The translations under genes and the position numbers were made by a program. From CALCZU01 sp964396165 (GTDB lineage Bacteria > Bdellovibrionota > FAC87 > UBA2466), in NCBI GenBank assembly GCA_964396165.1, contig CAYNEF010000012.1, positions 1 to 64,000 on the forward strand: DNA of 64,000 bases, given 5' to 3'. Below, one piece after another: positions 52,792-60,479 of the stretch. The notes below the pieces were generated by a model. That model did not search any database, was not told the DNA's origin, and saw nothing but the letters and a program-made list of their open reading frames with translations. Every line of letters starts with the position of its first letter. Position 1 is the stretch's first letter.

Positions 52792-52797
52792 AGAAAG

Positions 52798-53415
52798 ATG
52801 TACAAGATTTTTTTGTTCCTTCTATTCCCATTGGTGAGTTCTACGGGTTTTGCTTGCGCAGCTGAATTAAGGGCTATTTATGAAAGAACGGTAGATGTGC
52901 CAGCATCTTCGACACATTGGCAGTCTTCAAGTGACGGCAAATCGGGCGAAGTAAGTGGATACATGCACAATGGTATTTTAGAGTTAACTACGAATAGTAA
53001 ACCGCAAGTTACTCGTGAGGGACAACTGCAACTAGGTGAGACACTGAAAACCGCTATCGAGCATTTTGGGGCGGAGAATGTGAATAAAATTCGTATTAAA
53101 CTCGACCACCAACCCACAAGCACTTACGCAAAGCAGACACCCAATGCTATTTTGCACCAACTGAATGAGACCTACAGACGCGTTTCTAAAGATCCGGATT
53201 TTCTTTCCCAAGTTGCAGCGCGCGCTTTGAGTGAAAAAGAAGCTGAAGCACTTAAGTTAAAAGCCGTTTGGAATCTGACTTACGGAAAGCAAATCAAAGA
53301 AGCTTGGGGCCCTTGTAAAATAAATGTGATTTCAGTAAGCCGCAAAGCAAATGCCCCCGAAAAAGATTGGGTCTACGCAGTTTTTGAAATCGAAAAAGTA
53401 AATATCGAGAAGTAA
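52798..53415 (+). CDS. Exported protein of unknown function (205 aa)
   Basis: Signal peptide about 1-21 (FPLVSSTGFACAAEL). Mature protein is mixed alpha/beta, with a TREGQLQLGETLKTAIEHFG helix region and LNETYRRVSKDPDFLSQ. One Cys in the mature part (GPCKINVISV) besides the signal region. No known domain recognised. Monocistronic between divergent and convergent neighbours. Confidence 0.65.
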   Translation: MYKIFLFLLFPLVSSTGFACAAELRAIYERTVDVPASSTHWQSSSDGKSGEVSGYMHNGILELTTNSKPQVTREGQLQLGETLKTAIEHFGAENVNKIRIKLDHQPTSTYAKQTPNAILHQLNETYRRVSKDPDFLSQVAARALSEKEAEALKLKAVWNLTYGKQIKEAWGPCKINVISVSRKANAPEKDWVYAVFEIEKVNIEK

Positions 53416-53442
53416 GTTCCCCTTTTACGCTCACCACAACTG

Positions 53443-55179
53443 TTATAATTCTTCCGCGAAAACTTTTTCGGTAATTTTCCAATACTTGTCCTGTTTTCTT
53501 GCGATTACAAAAGACGGCAAGCGAAAAAGACTTTGGTACTGAAGCACATCTTTGGGAGAACGAATATCGACCGCAAGTTCCGGACGTCTTAAGTGGGAGC
53601 GAAGAAAATTGATATTAAATTTTTTTATCGAAGAATGGTTACTGAAAAAATGGGCTTCGCTGACATAAGCTCCATCGAAATCATAATAACGGACTTCCAG
53701 ATAACGAACCGCATTTTTATCTTTTCGCTCTTCAAAGGTGATGCGGTCAGGAGTTAAAACGTGAGAGTTTTTAGAGAGCTTTGCCTGTTTTAATTTGGCA
53801 TCGGCATCAATTAAAACAGCATCGCATTTTTCGCATTCTTTTGCCGTAATGTCATTTTCACTTCCACACACATGGCAGAGTTTTAATCGAAAGCGAAATC
53901 CACACGGAGTAATGACAAATGTTTTTGGATCTTGAGTGGCCCCTCTGCATTTTCTGCCAAAGTGTTCATAGACTACACCGTCGGAATCAGCGTACCCCCA
54001 AAAATCATTTTCAAATCCACACGCAGGACAAACTACCAGCACAGGAACCGTATCTTTAGCGGGTTTTTTGTCGCTAATTTCGGGTGCATAGATGTCGTGT
54101 CCCATGCCCGTGTAATCTAAAATGTAACAGTCTTTCTTTTTATCAGAAAGTCTCAGCCCTCTTCCCACAATTTGCTGGTAAAGACTATTCGATTCCGTTG
54201 GCCTTAAGATGGCGATTAAATCGACGTGAGGAGCATCAAAACCGGTCGTTAACACAGATACATTGACGAGATATTTAAATTTCTTCTTTTTAAAGTCTTC
54301 TACAATTTGAGAACGCTCTGACATCTGGGTATCGCCTAAAACGATGCGCGCTTCTCCTTTCGGCAAGTAAGACATAATTTCTTCGGCATGCCTGACTGAG
54401 GCACTAAAAATCATGACACCCTGTCTGTCGTATTTCTCTGTGATATCGATGATGTTCTTAATGATAAAAGGAGTAAGACGTTTTTGGCTTTTTAAAATCT
54501 CTTCTACATCAGCAGTCGTAAAAGCGCGATCGCTTTCCATCAGTTCTGAAAAATCGTAGCTCGTTACGGGGATATCCACTTTAACGGGTGTTGTGAGATA
54601 TTTATTTCGAATCATGTAGGCAAGTGGAAGTTCATATACGCATTGCTTAAAAAAGCGTGGCTTGTCAGTTTTGATTTCACCCTTTGTAGAATATTGGTAG
54701 ATCCAGCCAAGACCCAAGCGGTAGGGAGTAGCGGTTAATCCTAGAATGCAAAGATTAGGATTTTTCTCCATGAGTTTTTTGATGACTTCCTGATACTGGG
54801 TAGCGCCTTCATCAGCGACACGGTGGCACTCGTCAATTACAAGAAGTGAAAAATCCTCGAAAAAATCTTCTGGTGCACGAGCTATCGATTGCACGCTTCC
54901 GAAAATAGCCTTGTGATCTGTATCTTTTTTTCCCAGACTTGCGGAGAAGATCCCGGCTGTGAGATCGTAACTGATATATTTTTCGTAGTTTTGTTCTACA
55001 AGTTCTTTGACGTGCGCTAAAACTAAAACGCGTCCTTTGGCTATTCGGGCAAGCTCTGCAATGACTAAGCTTTTTCCCGCTCCTGTCGGCAACACCACCA
55101 ATGCAGGTTCGCGTTTTTTCTGAAAAAAGCGGACGGCTTTATTCACCGCCTCTTTCTGATAGTCTCGCAGAGTGTACAT
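53443..55179 (-). CDS. radD: DNA repair helicase-like RadD (YejH)
   Basis: 578 residues, superfamily 2 ATPase. Q-like LRDYQKEAV, Walker A PTGAGKS, DECH box in VIDECHRVAD, TATPYRLG, then a second RecA domain with TTGFDAPHVDLI and QIVGRGLRLS. A zinc-binding block (CPACGF, CHVCGS, CEKCDA) and a C-terminal region follow, as in RadD. It supports RecA-dependent strand exchange and double-strand break repair in E. coli. Alone; reads away from the ABC permease gene. Confidence 0.92.
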   Translation of the reverse strand: MYTLRDYQKEAVNKAVRFFQKKREPALVVLPTGAGKSLVIAELARIAKGRVLVLAHVKELVEQNYEKYISYDLTAGIFSASLGKKDTDHKAIFGSVQSIARAPEDFFEDFSLLVIDECHRVADEGATQYQEVIKKLMEKNPNLCILGLTATPYRLGLGWIYQYSTKGEIKTDKPRFFKQCVYELPLAYMIRNKYLTTPVKVDIPVTSYDFSELMESDRAFTTADVEEILKSQKRLTPFIIKNIIDITEKYDRQGVMIFSASVRHAEEIMSYLPKGEARIVLGDTQMSERSQIVEDFKKKKFKYLVNVSVLTTGFDAPHVDLIAILRPTESNSLYQQIVGRGLRLSDKKKDCYILDYTGMGHDIYAPEISDKKPAKDTVPVLVVCPACGFENDFWGYADSDGVVYEHFGRKCRGATQDPKTFVITPCGFRFRLKLCHVCGSENDITAKECEKCDAVLIDADAKLKQAKLSKNSHVLTPDRITFEERKDKNAVRYLEVRYYDFDGAYVSEAHFFSNHSSIKKFNINFLRSHLRRPELAVDIRSPKDVLQYQSLFRLPSFVIARKQDKYWKITEKVFAEEL

Positions 55180-55217
55180 CGCCGTATTATAGGGGCGAAA
55201 CCCAAGAAAAAAAGGGA

Positions 55218-55979
55218 TTAATTTTTAAAGCGGTAGCCGGTCTTAAAGATCCAGGTGATGCCGACGAGACAGGCAATCATAAAGACGAAAGTCATACCAA
55301 GACTGATGCCGACGCTGATATCCGATGTATTATAGAAGCTCCAGCGAAAGCCGCTCACTAAATACACAACCGGATTAAAGAGTGTCACTTTCTGCCAAAA
55401 GGGCGGAAGCATATTGATAGAGTAAAAGCTTCCGCCTAAGAAAGTAAGCGGAGTTATCACCATCAACGGAATGATTTGCAATTTTTCAAAGCCGTCTGCC
55501 CAAATTCCAATGATAAAGCCGAAAAGGCAAAACGTGATCGCTGTGATTAAAAGAAACGCCGCCATCCATACAGGGTGTGCAATAGAAAAAGGCACAAAGC
55601 ACCGAGCCGTGATTAAAATGACACTGGCGATAATCACCGATTTAGTCGCTGCGGATCCCACATAGCCTATGACAATTTCAATTGCTGATAATGGCGCCGA
55701 CAGGATTTCGTAAATCGTTCCCGTAAAGCGGGGCATGTAAATACCAAACGACGCATTGGAAATACTTAATCCTAGAATAGAAAGCATCGTTAACCCGGGA
55801 ACAATAAATGCTCCATAACTTACACCATCAATATCCGTCATTCTGGAACCAATCGCTGAGCCGAATACAATAAAATATAATGATGTGGAAATAACAGGGG
55901 CGAGTAAACTTTGAGAGATCGTCCGAAAAAAACGCGCCATTTCAAATCCGTAGATAGCGCGAATTGCATGTAAGTTCAT
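55218..55979 (-). CDS. ABC-2 type transporter permease (YadH-like)
   Basis: 253 residues, six membrane helices, family block GVSYGAFIVPGLTMLSIL and the hallmark TFLGGSFYSINMLPPFWQKVTLFNP near helix 5. Pairs with the ATPase encoded upstream (4-base overlap). Resembles E. coli YadH and drug/polysaccharide exporters such as DrrB; substrate unknown. Confidence 0.9.
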   Translation of the reverse strand: MNLHAIRAIYGFEMARFFRTISQSLLAPVISTSLYFIVFGSAIGSRMTDIDGVSYGAFIVPGLTMLSILGLSISNASFGIYMPRFTGTIYEILSAPLSAIEIVIGYVGSAATKSVIIASVILITARCFVPFSIAHPVWMAAFLLITAITFCLFGFIIGIWADGFEKLQIIPLMVITPLTFLGGSFYSINMLPPFWQKVTLFNPVVYLVSGFRWSFYNTSDISVGISLGMTFVFMIACLVGITWIFKTGYRFKN

Positions 55980-56908
55980 ACTTGATTCCCCACTAGTTTT
56001 ACAAAAATGTCTTCCAAAGAACTTTCCTGTGTTTCCAAATCTTTAAAATGGATTCCGTGATCGCCAAGTTTTTTAATTAACTCTGCGATTCCTGTATTAT
56101 CAGTGCGCGTGTTGTACTGGTAAATGATCTGACTGCCCTGCTCTGCTAATTTCAATTCTTCGCTGATTAAAGCTTGAGGTAAATTTTGCAAAGGTTGCGT
56201 CAACTTCAGTACGAGTTGTTTTTTTCCCAGCTTTTGCATTAATTCGGCTTTTTCTTCTACTACGATCATTTCGCCCTTGTTTATCACTCCAATTCTATCG
56301 GCCATTTCTTGGGCTTCTTCGATGTAATGAGTAGTTAAGATGATAGTGACGCCACTGTTTCTTAAACCGCGCACTAAATCCCACATGTCCCGTCGTAACG
56401 CGACATCGACTCCCGCCGTGGGTTCATCCAAGAACAAAATGCTCGGTTCATGGGCAAGAGCCTTTGCAATCATTACCCGTCGTTTCATACCTCCGGAAAG
56501 AGTCATTATCTTACTATCTTTTTTATCCCATAAGGAGAGCGCTTTTAATGTCTTTTCGATGCAGACGGGATCTCGGGGCTTTCCAAATAGCCCGCGGCTT
56601 AAAGCGACTGTATTTTTCACCCGTTCAAACATGTCGTTAGTTAATTCTTGTGGGACTAGTCCAATTTTACTTCGAATGGCTCGGTAGTCTTTGATGATGT
56701 CGTGTCCATCGGCGGTCACGGTTCCAGCACTTGCGTTTACTACGCCACAGATAATATTGATGAGTGTTGTTTTCCCAGCTCCGTTCGGCCCTAAAAGAGC
56801 AAAAATTTCTCCCCTGCGAATTTCCAGATCAATATTTTTAAGTGCGCTAAAACCCGATGAGTAAGTTTTGCAAAGTCCTTTAACCGAAATGATGTTATTT
56901 ACTGCCAT
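55976..56908 (-). CDS. ABC transporter ATPase (YadG/CcmA-like)
   Basis: 310 residues. Walker A LLGPNGAGKTT, Q-loop GLVPQE, signature LSGGMKRR, Walker B ILFLDEPTAGVD and H-loop TTHYIEEA. The C-terminal 90 residues are the extension seen in DrrA/YadG-type ATPases. Energises the permease encoded next; start and stop overlap. Confidence 0.93.
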   Translation of the reverse strand: MAVNNIISVKGLCKTYSSGFSALKNIDLEIRRGEIFALLGPNGAGKTTLINIICGVVNASAGTVTADGHDIIKDYRAIRSKIGLVPQELTNDMFERVKNTVALSRGLFGKPRDPVCIEKTLKALSLWDKKDSKIMTLSGGMKRRVMIAKALAHEPSILFLDEPTAGVDVALRRDMWDLVRGLRNSGVTIILTTHYIEEAQEMADRIGVINKGEMIVVEEKAELMQKLGKKQLVLKLTQPLQNLPQALISEELKLAEQGSQIIYQYNTRTDNTGIAELIKKLGDHGIHFKDLETQESSLEDIFVKLVGNQV

Positions 56909-56968
56909 CGGAGTATCTTGACACCTTCTCCCCTAACGCACAAGATTTAGCCTGCGAATGGAAGAAAA

Positions 56969-57694
56969 ATGAAAAAAGTAATTTGGACTCTACTTCTCTT
57001 GGGTCTATCTGCTTTTGGTGACTCTACATCTTCTCCTATGCTCGCTGGGCATAATTTCACCCCAACTTCTTACACTTTAAAAAATAAACAGATTACTCTT
57101 GGTACATATGTCATCGGCTTTGGGATTACAGATAATTGGACAGTCGGAACATGTCCGTGGCTTTTAACTGCGTACAACATGCCAATGATTGAGACGAAAT
57201 ATGCGATTCAAACAGATTCTTTTTTCCAGCGCGTGAGTTTGGATGCAAATTATTTCAAAACTTTTGCATATTTTAAAAACTTGTATAAACAGGAATCAGT
57301 TTTTATTCGTTTAACTGGAACACACCGCTTTGACGAACTGTATGCGCTTCATGTGTCTTTAGGTTACCAATATTTCTTTGACGATGAGCATCCCTTTTCG
57401 CTGCGCCTAATCCCTGGAAAAGCGACTCCCGTAAATTTAAATCTGACGACGTTAAGTGAGTTTCAACTAAGTCCCCATTTTGGTGCCTTTGCAGAGTTTG
57501 GTTTAGCCGGATTAAACTACTCAGTTCTTTGGCTGCATACAGGTCTGTCCGGCTTTTACAAGTGGGATTGGGGAATGGCGCAACTCGGTTTTTCAAGAAC
57601 TGTATCTTTGGGCCAAGTTCCTTACTACACAAACGGCGATACGGCTCAGGTAGTCTACTGGCATCCCGAAATCCAATTACAATTTTTCTTGTAG
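56969..57694 (+). CDS. Outer-membrane barrel-like exported protein
   Basis: 241 residues with a signal peptide (about 1-17). The mature part alternates in beta-strand fashion with many aromatics (VSLDANYFKTFAYF, YALHVSLGYQYFF, FGAFAEFGLAGLNY) and ends on an aromatic residue pair (LQFFL), as outer-membrane barrels do. No specific family recognised. Ribosome site GGAAGAAA just before the ATG. Confidence 0.65.
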   Translation: MKKVIWTLLLLGLSAFGDSTSSPMLAGHNFTPTSYTLKNKQITLGTYVIGFGITDNWTVGTCPWLLTAYNMPMIETKYAIQTDSFFQRVSLDANYFKTFAYFKNLYKQESVFIRLTGTHRFDELYALHVSLGYQYFFDDEHPFSLRLIPGKATPVNLNLTTLSEFQLSPHFGAFAEFGLAGLNYSVLWLHTGLSGFYKWDWGMAQLGFSRTVSLGQVPYYTNGDTAQVVYWHPEIQLQFFL

Positions 57695-57766
57695 AGTTAG
57701 TTCTCGACTTGCCCTTTGTCTAAATTATCTTGCTGAGTTAAATTATACGATAAGGAGATCCACCGA

Positions 57767-58246
57767 ATGCAAAAAGTTTACGCCTGTGTCTGGTCTAATA
57801 AGAGTGCTGCTGAGATGGTAAAGTTTTATAAATCTATCTTTAAGGGAACTAAGGTCGGGAAGTTTTCATATTGGGGAAAAAATCCCATGGGGGTTAAGGA
57901 AGGTTCGGTTCTTACCGCACACATCACTATCCTGGGACAAAAGCTCATGCTCTTAAATGGATACACGGAAGAGCCTTTCAATAATTCTTTTTCGTTTGTC
58001 GTTCCTTGCAAAACGCAGAAAGAAATCGACTACTATTGGAAAAAACTGACGGCCGGTGGCGGAAAGCCCGTGCAATGCGGATGGCTCATCGACAAGTTTG
58101 GCGTTCGTTGGCAGATCTGTCCCGCCCAATTCGACAAGTGGAACACGACCAAGAACAAAGCGAAGAAAGAAGCCATGATGTTCGAAATGTGGAAAATGAC
58201 AAAACTCGACATCAAGAAATTACAAGCCGCATTCGACAACGGTTGA
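57767..58246 (+). CDS. PhnB/3-demethylubiquinone-9 3-methyltransferase-like VOC protein
   Basis: 159 residues, vicinal-oxygen-chelate fold. N-terminal VYACVWSNKSAAEMVKFYKSIFKGT, central LTAHITILGQKLMLLNG, then SFVVPCKTQKEIDYYWKKLTAGG and CGWLIDKFGVRWQICP match the family PF06983. Despite the name, these are rarely methyltransferases; ring-cleavage-like or lyase roles are possible. Strong ribosome site AAGGAGAT. Confidence 0.88.
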   Translation: MQKVYACVWSNKSAAEMVKFYKSIFKGTKVGKFSYWGKNPMGVKEGSVLTAHITILGQKLMLLNGYTEEPFNNSFSFVVPCKTQKEIDYYWKKLTAGGGKPVQCGWLIDKFGVRWQICPAQFDKWNTTKNKAKKEAMMFEMWKMTKLDIKKLQAAFDNG

Positions 58247-58256
58247 TGAGCGGTAA

Positions 58257-58331
58257 TTAAGCAGCTGAATCTTCTTCTAATTCCCAACCAGGAAATACAA
58301 TTCGGAAGGGAGCTTGATACTTGTTGTACAT
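58257..58331 (-). pseudogene. Possible C-terminal gene fragment
   Basis: A frame on the minus strand is open from about 58375 to TAA at 58257. From an ATG at 58331 it encodes 24 residues (MYNKYQAPFRIVFPGW then an acidic end). Its composition looks like real protein, but it has no ribosome site and overlaps the end of the neighbouring gene upstream. It may be the stub of a lost gene. Confidence 0.25.
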
Positions 58332-58336
58332 CTGGA

Positions 58337-58735
58337 TTACTTCAGCCAATACAGTTCCTCTAGCCTGCTTTTGGTCTTATAGTATGCCTCTTTTACATCA
58401 CCAAAATAGTGCATATCATGAACTTGAACTTGATCCCTAAAGAGTCGGTATGAATAAGTAAAAGGGTCTGAACATAGTTTGGGACGCTTATCTTCTTGAC
58501 CGTCACAAAGCGCAGAACACGCATACCACATGCATGTCGCGTAATCCTCTATTTCGTTCCCGTAGTCGATTGCATATTTTTTGGCAAAATAATCACTGAC
58601 ATTACTTTGTGCTAATCGAGCAAATTTTCTTGAGTTAGTAATGAGGTTGCCAGTTAATTCGCATTCTGTTTTAGAATCAGCAAAGGTTGCTGAACTAATC
58701 AGGACGAACATCAAAGCAATTATTTTCTTAGTCAT
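58337..58735 (-). CDS. Small exported cysteine-rich protein
   Basis: About 132 residues from the ATG at 58735, chosen because GGAGG lies 5 bases upstream and the signal peptide (MTKKIIALMFVLISSATFA) starts there; the frame opens 25 codons earlier. Mature part is helical with six Cys-containing points (TECELTG, CMWYACSALC, LCSDP), likely forming disulphides. No family recognised. Confidence 0.65.
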   Translation of the reverse strand: MTKKIIALMFVLISSATFADSKTECELTGNLITNSRKFARLAQSNVSDYFAKKYAIDYGNEIEDYATCMWYACSALCDGQEDKRPKLCSDPFTYSYRLFRDQVQVHDMHYFGDVKEAYYKTKSRLEELYWLK

Positions 58736-58920
58736 TTTTCCTCCGAATACCATTAAGGATATCTCCTGATAAGTAGGAGAAGTTTTGAGAATAACAACTT
58801 TCGTTAACAAGTATTAAGCAAAGTTACTGAGGATGGCACCTAATGGCACTGACTCAATTTCACTTAGAGTTTTTAGAAACTAACAATCTCTGGAGACTAA
58901 ATACTGGTAAGGCTTTCCAA

Positions 58921-58997
58921 TGGTGGGTGCCACAGGGCTCGAACCTGTGACCTTCGCCGTGTGAAGGCGACGCTCTAACCAACTGAGCTAGGCACCC
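58921..58997 (-). tRNA. tRNA-Val(CAC)
   Basis: Cloverleaf on the minus strand: acceptor GGGTGCC/GGCACCC, D arm AGCTC...GAGC with GGTTA, anticodon stem TCGCC/GGCGA with loop TTCACAC (anticodon CAC), T arm CACAG/CTGTG around GTTCGAG, and an encoded CCA at 58921-58923. Reads GTG codons. Confidence 0.95.
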
Positions 58998-59088
58998 TTC
59001 GAAGATAAACTTTGCTTTTCAAAAACCTTTGCTTCTACTACTGCCGCTCATTTTACATTAGACACGGTCGACTAAAGTCTCCCTTTGG

Positions 59089-59113
59089 CCAACTGAGCTA
59101 GGCACCCTTCGAA
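59089..59113 (-). pseudogene. Fragment of tRNA-Val 5' end (25-base duplicate)
   Basis: Identical over 25 bases to 58979-59003, that is the first 19 nucleotides of tRNA-Val plus six bases of its upstream flank, 110 bases away in the same orientation. Cannot fold as a tRNA. Probably the remnant of a tandem tRNA copy. Confidence 0.8.
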
Positions 59114-59130
59114 CATCGCACGTGCGATGT
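59113..59130. repeat. 18-bp perfect palindrome ACATCGCACGTGCGATGT
   Basis: Immediately follows the tRNA-Val fragment. A second GCACGTGC core follows at 59135-59142. Same core as the palindromes at 21346 and 21681. Confidence 0.75.
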
Positions 59131-59167
59131 ACTTTGCACGTGCAGAGTAAAAAATGGGAAATACCAG

Positions 59168-59220
59168 AGCGGCTACGCCGCTTATATTAATATTAAGATT
59201 AATCTTAAATTTAATACTTA
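59168..59220. repeat. GC hairpin followed by AT-only TTAA-rich repeat, copy 2
   Basis: AGCGGC-TAC-GCCGCT hairpin (59168-59182) then an AT-only stretch of TTAATATTAAG units to 59220. About 30 bases match 11838-11867 with three differences. Lies between the tRNA-Val fragment and tRNA-Leu. Confidence 0.55.
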
Positions 59221-59222
59221 AA

Positions 59223-59306
59223 TGGTGCGACGGGAGGGACTTGAACCCTCAAGCCTTGCGGCACATGCACCTCAAACATGCGTGTATGCCATTCCACCAC
59301 CGTCGC
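59223..59306 (-). tRNA. tRNA-Leu(GAG)
   Basis: Class II tRNA on the minus strand: acceptor GCGACGG/CCGTCGC, D arm GTGGTGGAATGGC, anticodon loop TTGAGGT (anticodon GAG) on stem CATGT/GCATG, a variable arm (TGCCGCAAGGCTT), T arm with GGGTTCAAGTCCC and encoded CCA at 59223-59225. Reads CUU/CUC. Confidence 0.95.
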
Positions 59307-59320
59307 ACTTCTATCAAAAC

Positions 59321-59698
59321 TTATTTTTTTGGAGCTTCTGGAGCCTTTGGAGCTTCAGCTGCTTTTGTCGGCTCTGCTGCGGGCGTCGCTGCAGCGGCTG
59401 CAGGAGTTGGAGAAACACTAGGTGTTGCACCCGAACTTGCGGCAGCGTCAGCCGAAATCACGCTTCGTGTATTCTCAAGCAGTTTAGAGCGAGTCAACAA
59501 AAAGCTGGTTAACAAAAACAAAATTGCACAGACCGATGTGGTCTTTGTTAAAAAATTGCCGGCGCCTTTGCTGCCAAAAATCGTTTGGCTGGAACTTCCA
59601 CCAAATACTGCGCCACCATCTGCTTTGCCTGGCTGCAAAAGAATTACGAAAATTAAAAATGCACAAATACAAATATGAAGAACCGTTAAAGCTAACAC
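59321..59698 (-). CDS. secG: Protein-export membrane protein SecG
   Basis: 125 residues. Two membrane helices (about 2-22 and 54-72) with the SecG signature LLQPGKADGGAVFGGSSSQTIFG between them, then a Ser/Ala/Pro-rich C-terminal tail typical of the group. Part of the SecYEG channel. GTG start 4 bases after the tpiA stop; gap-pgk-tpiA-secG is a common order. Confidence 0.95.
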   Translation of the reverse strand: MLALTVLHICICAFLIFVILLQPGKADGGAVFGGSSSQTIFGSKGAGNFLTKTTSVCAILFLLTSFLLTRSKLLENTRSVISADAAASSGATPSVSPTPAAAAATPAAEPTKAAEAPKAPEAPKK

Positions 59699-59702
59699 TG
59701 TA

Positions 59703-60479
59703 CTATTCCTTCCCTTTCAAACCGTTTGCGATCACACTAAAAAAACTATTCGCTTCCAAGCTCGCTCCACCGACAAGTAACCCGTCTACATTGGGTTTTG
59801 CCATAATAGCGGCTGCGTTATCGCCCTTTACACTGCCCCCGTAGAGAACGCGTAAAGAATTTCCTAATTCTTGTCCAAGATTGGAAGAAAGCCAACCCCG
59901 AATGTGCAAATGGACCTCTTCGGCCTGCTCAGGTGTTGCCACTTCCCCTGTTCCAATAGCCCAAACAGGCTCATAGGCAATCACAAGGTTCTTTAATTCG
60001 TCTTTTGAAAAGCTTTTTAAAATCGATAGTTGTCTATCTACAACCTTGGTCGTTTCATTCGCTTTTCTTTCGGTGATTAATTCACCGACACAAAAAATCG
60101 GGGTCAAACCTTCAGCTAAACTGGCCTTTAGTCTTTCTTGAATCAGCTGGTCTGTCTCCTTATAGACATGACGGCGTTCGGAATGGCCCAAGATCACCCA
60201 GTTGCATCCGATTTCTTTTAAAACCACCGGAGAAAGCTCGCCCGTAAATGCCCCACTCTTTGCCGTACCGGAATTTTGTGCAGAAACTTGAAGCTTTGTC
60301 CCATTCGTTGCGGCAACTAATGTCGTTAAATGAGTAGCAGGAGGCGCAACGACTACTTCATAAGCTACTTTGCTGTTCACATCTTTTAACTTGGCAGAAA
60401 GATCTACAGCAAAGGGAGCTGTTTCTTTCAAAGACTTGTTCATCTTCCAGTTTGCAGCAAATACTAATTTACGGCTCAT
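59703..60479 (-). CDS. tpiA: Triose-phosphate isomerase
   Basis: 258 residues, TIM barrel. ANWKMN (Lys13), ILGHSERR (His95), AYEPVWAIGTG (catalytic Glu167) and LYGGSVKGDNAAAI (phosphate loop) all intact. Glycolysis/gluconeogenesis. Start overlaps the pgk stop by 11 bases. Confidence 0.98.
   Translation of the reverse strand: MSRKLVFAANWKMNKSLKETAPFAVDLSAKLKDVNSKVAYEVVVAPPATHLTTLVAATNGTKLQVSAQNSGTAKSGAFTGELSPVVLKEIGCNWVILGHSERRHVYKETDQLIQERLKASLAEGLTPIFCVGELITERKANETTKVVDRQLSILKSFSKDELKNLVIAYEPVWAIGTGEVATPEQAEEVHLHIRGWLSSNLGQELGNSLRVLYGGSVKGDNAAAIMAKPNVDGLLVGGASLEANSFFSVIANGLKGKE

Noticed and set aside
58979..59113. tRNA-Val repeat as phage attachment sites
   Set aside because: The repeat is the tRNA 5' end, only 110 bases separate the copies, and there is no integrase or cargo.
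59154..59678. Long + strand frame over tRNA-Leu and secG
   Set aside because: Antisense to secG, whose SecG signature is unambiguous, and it would run through a tRNA gene.
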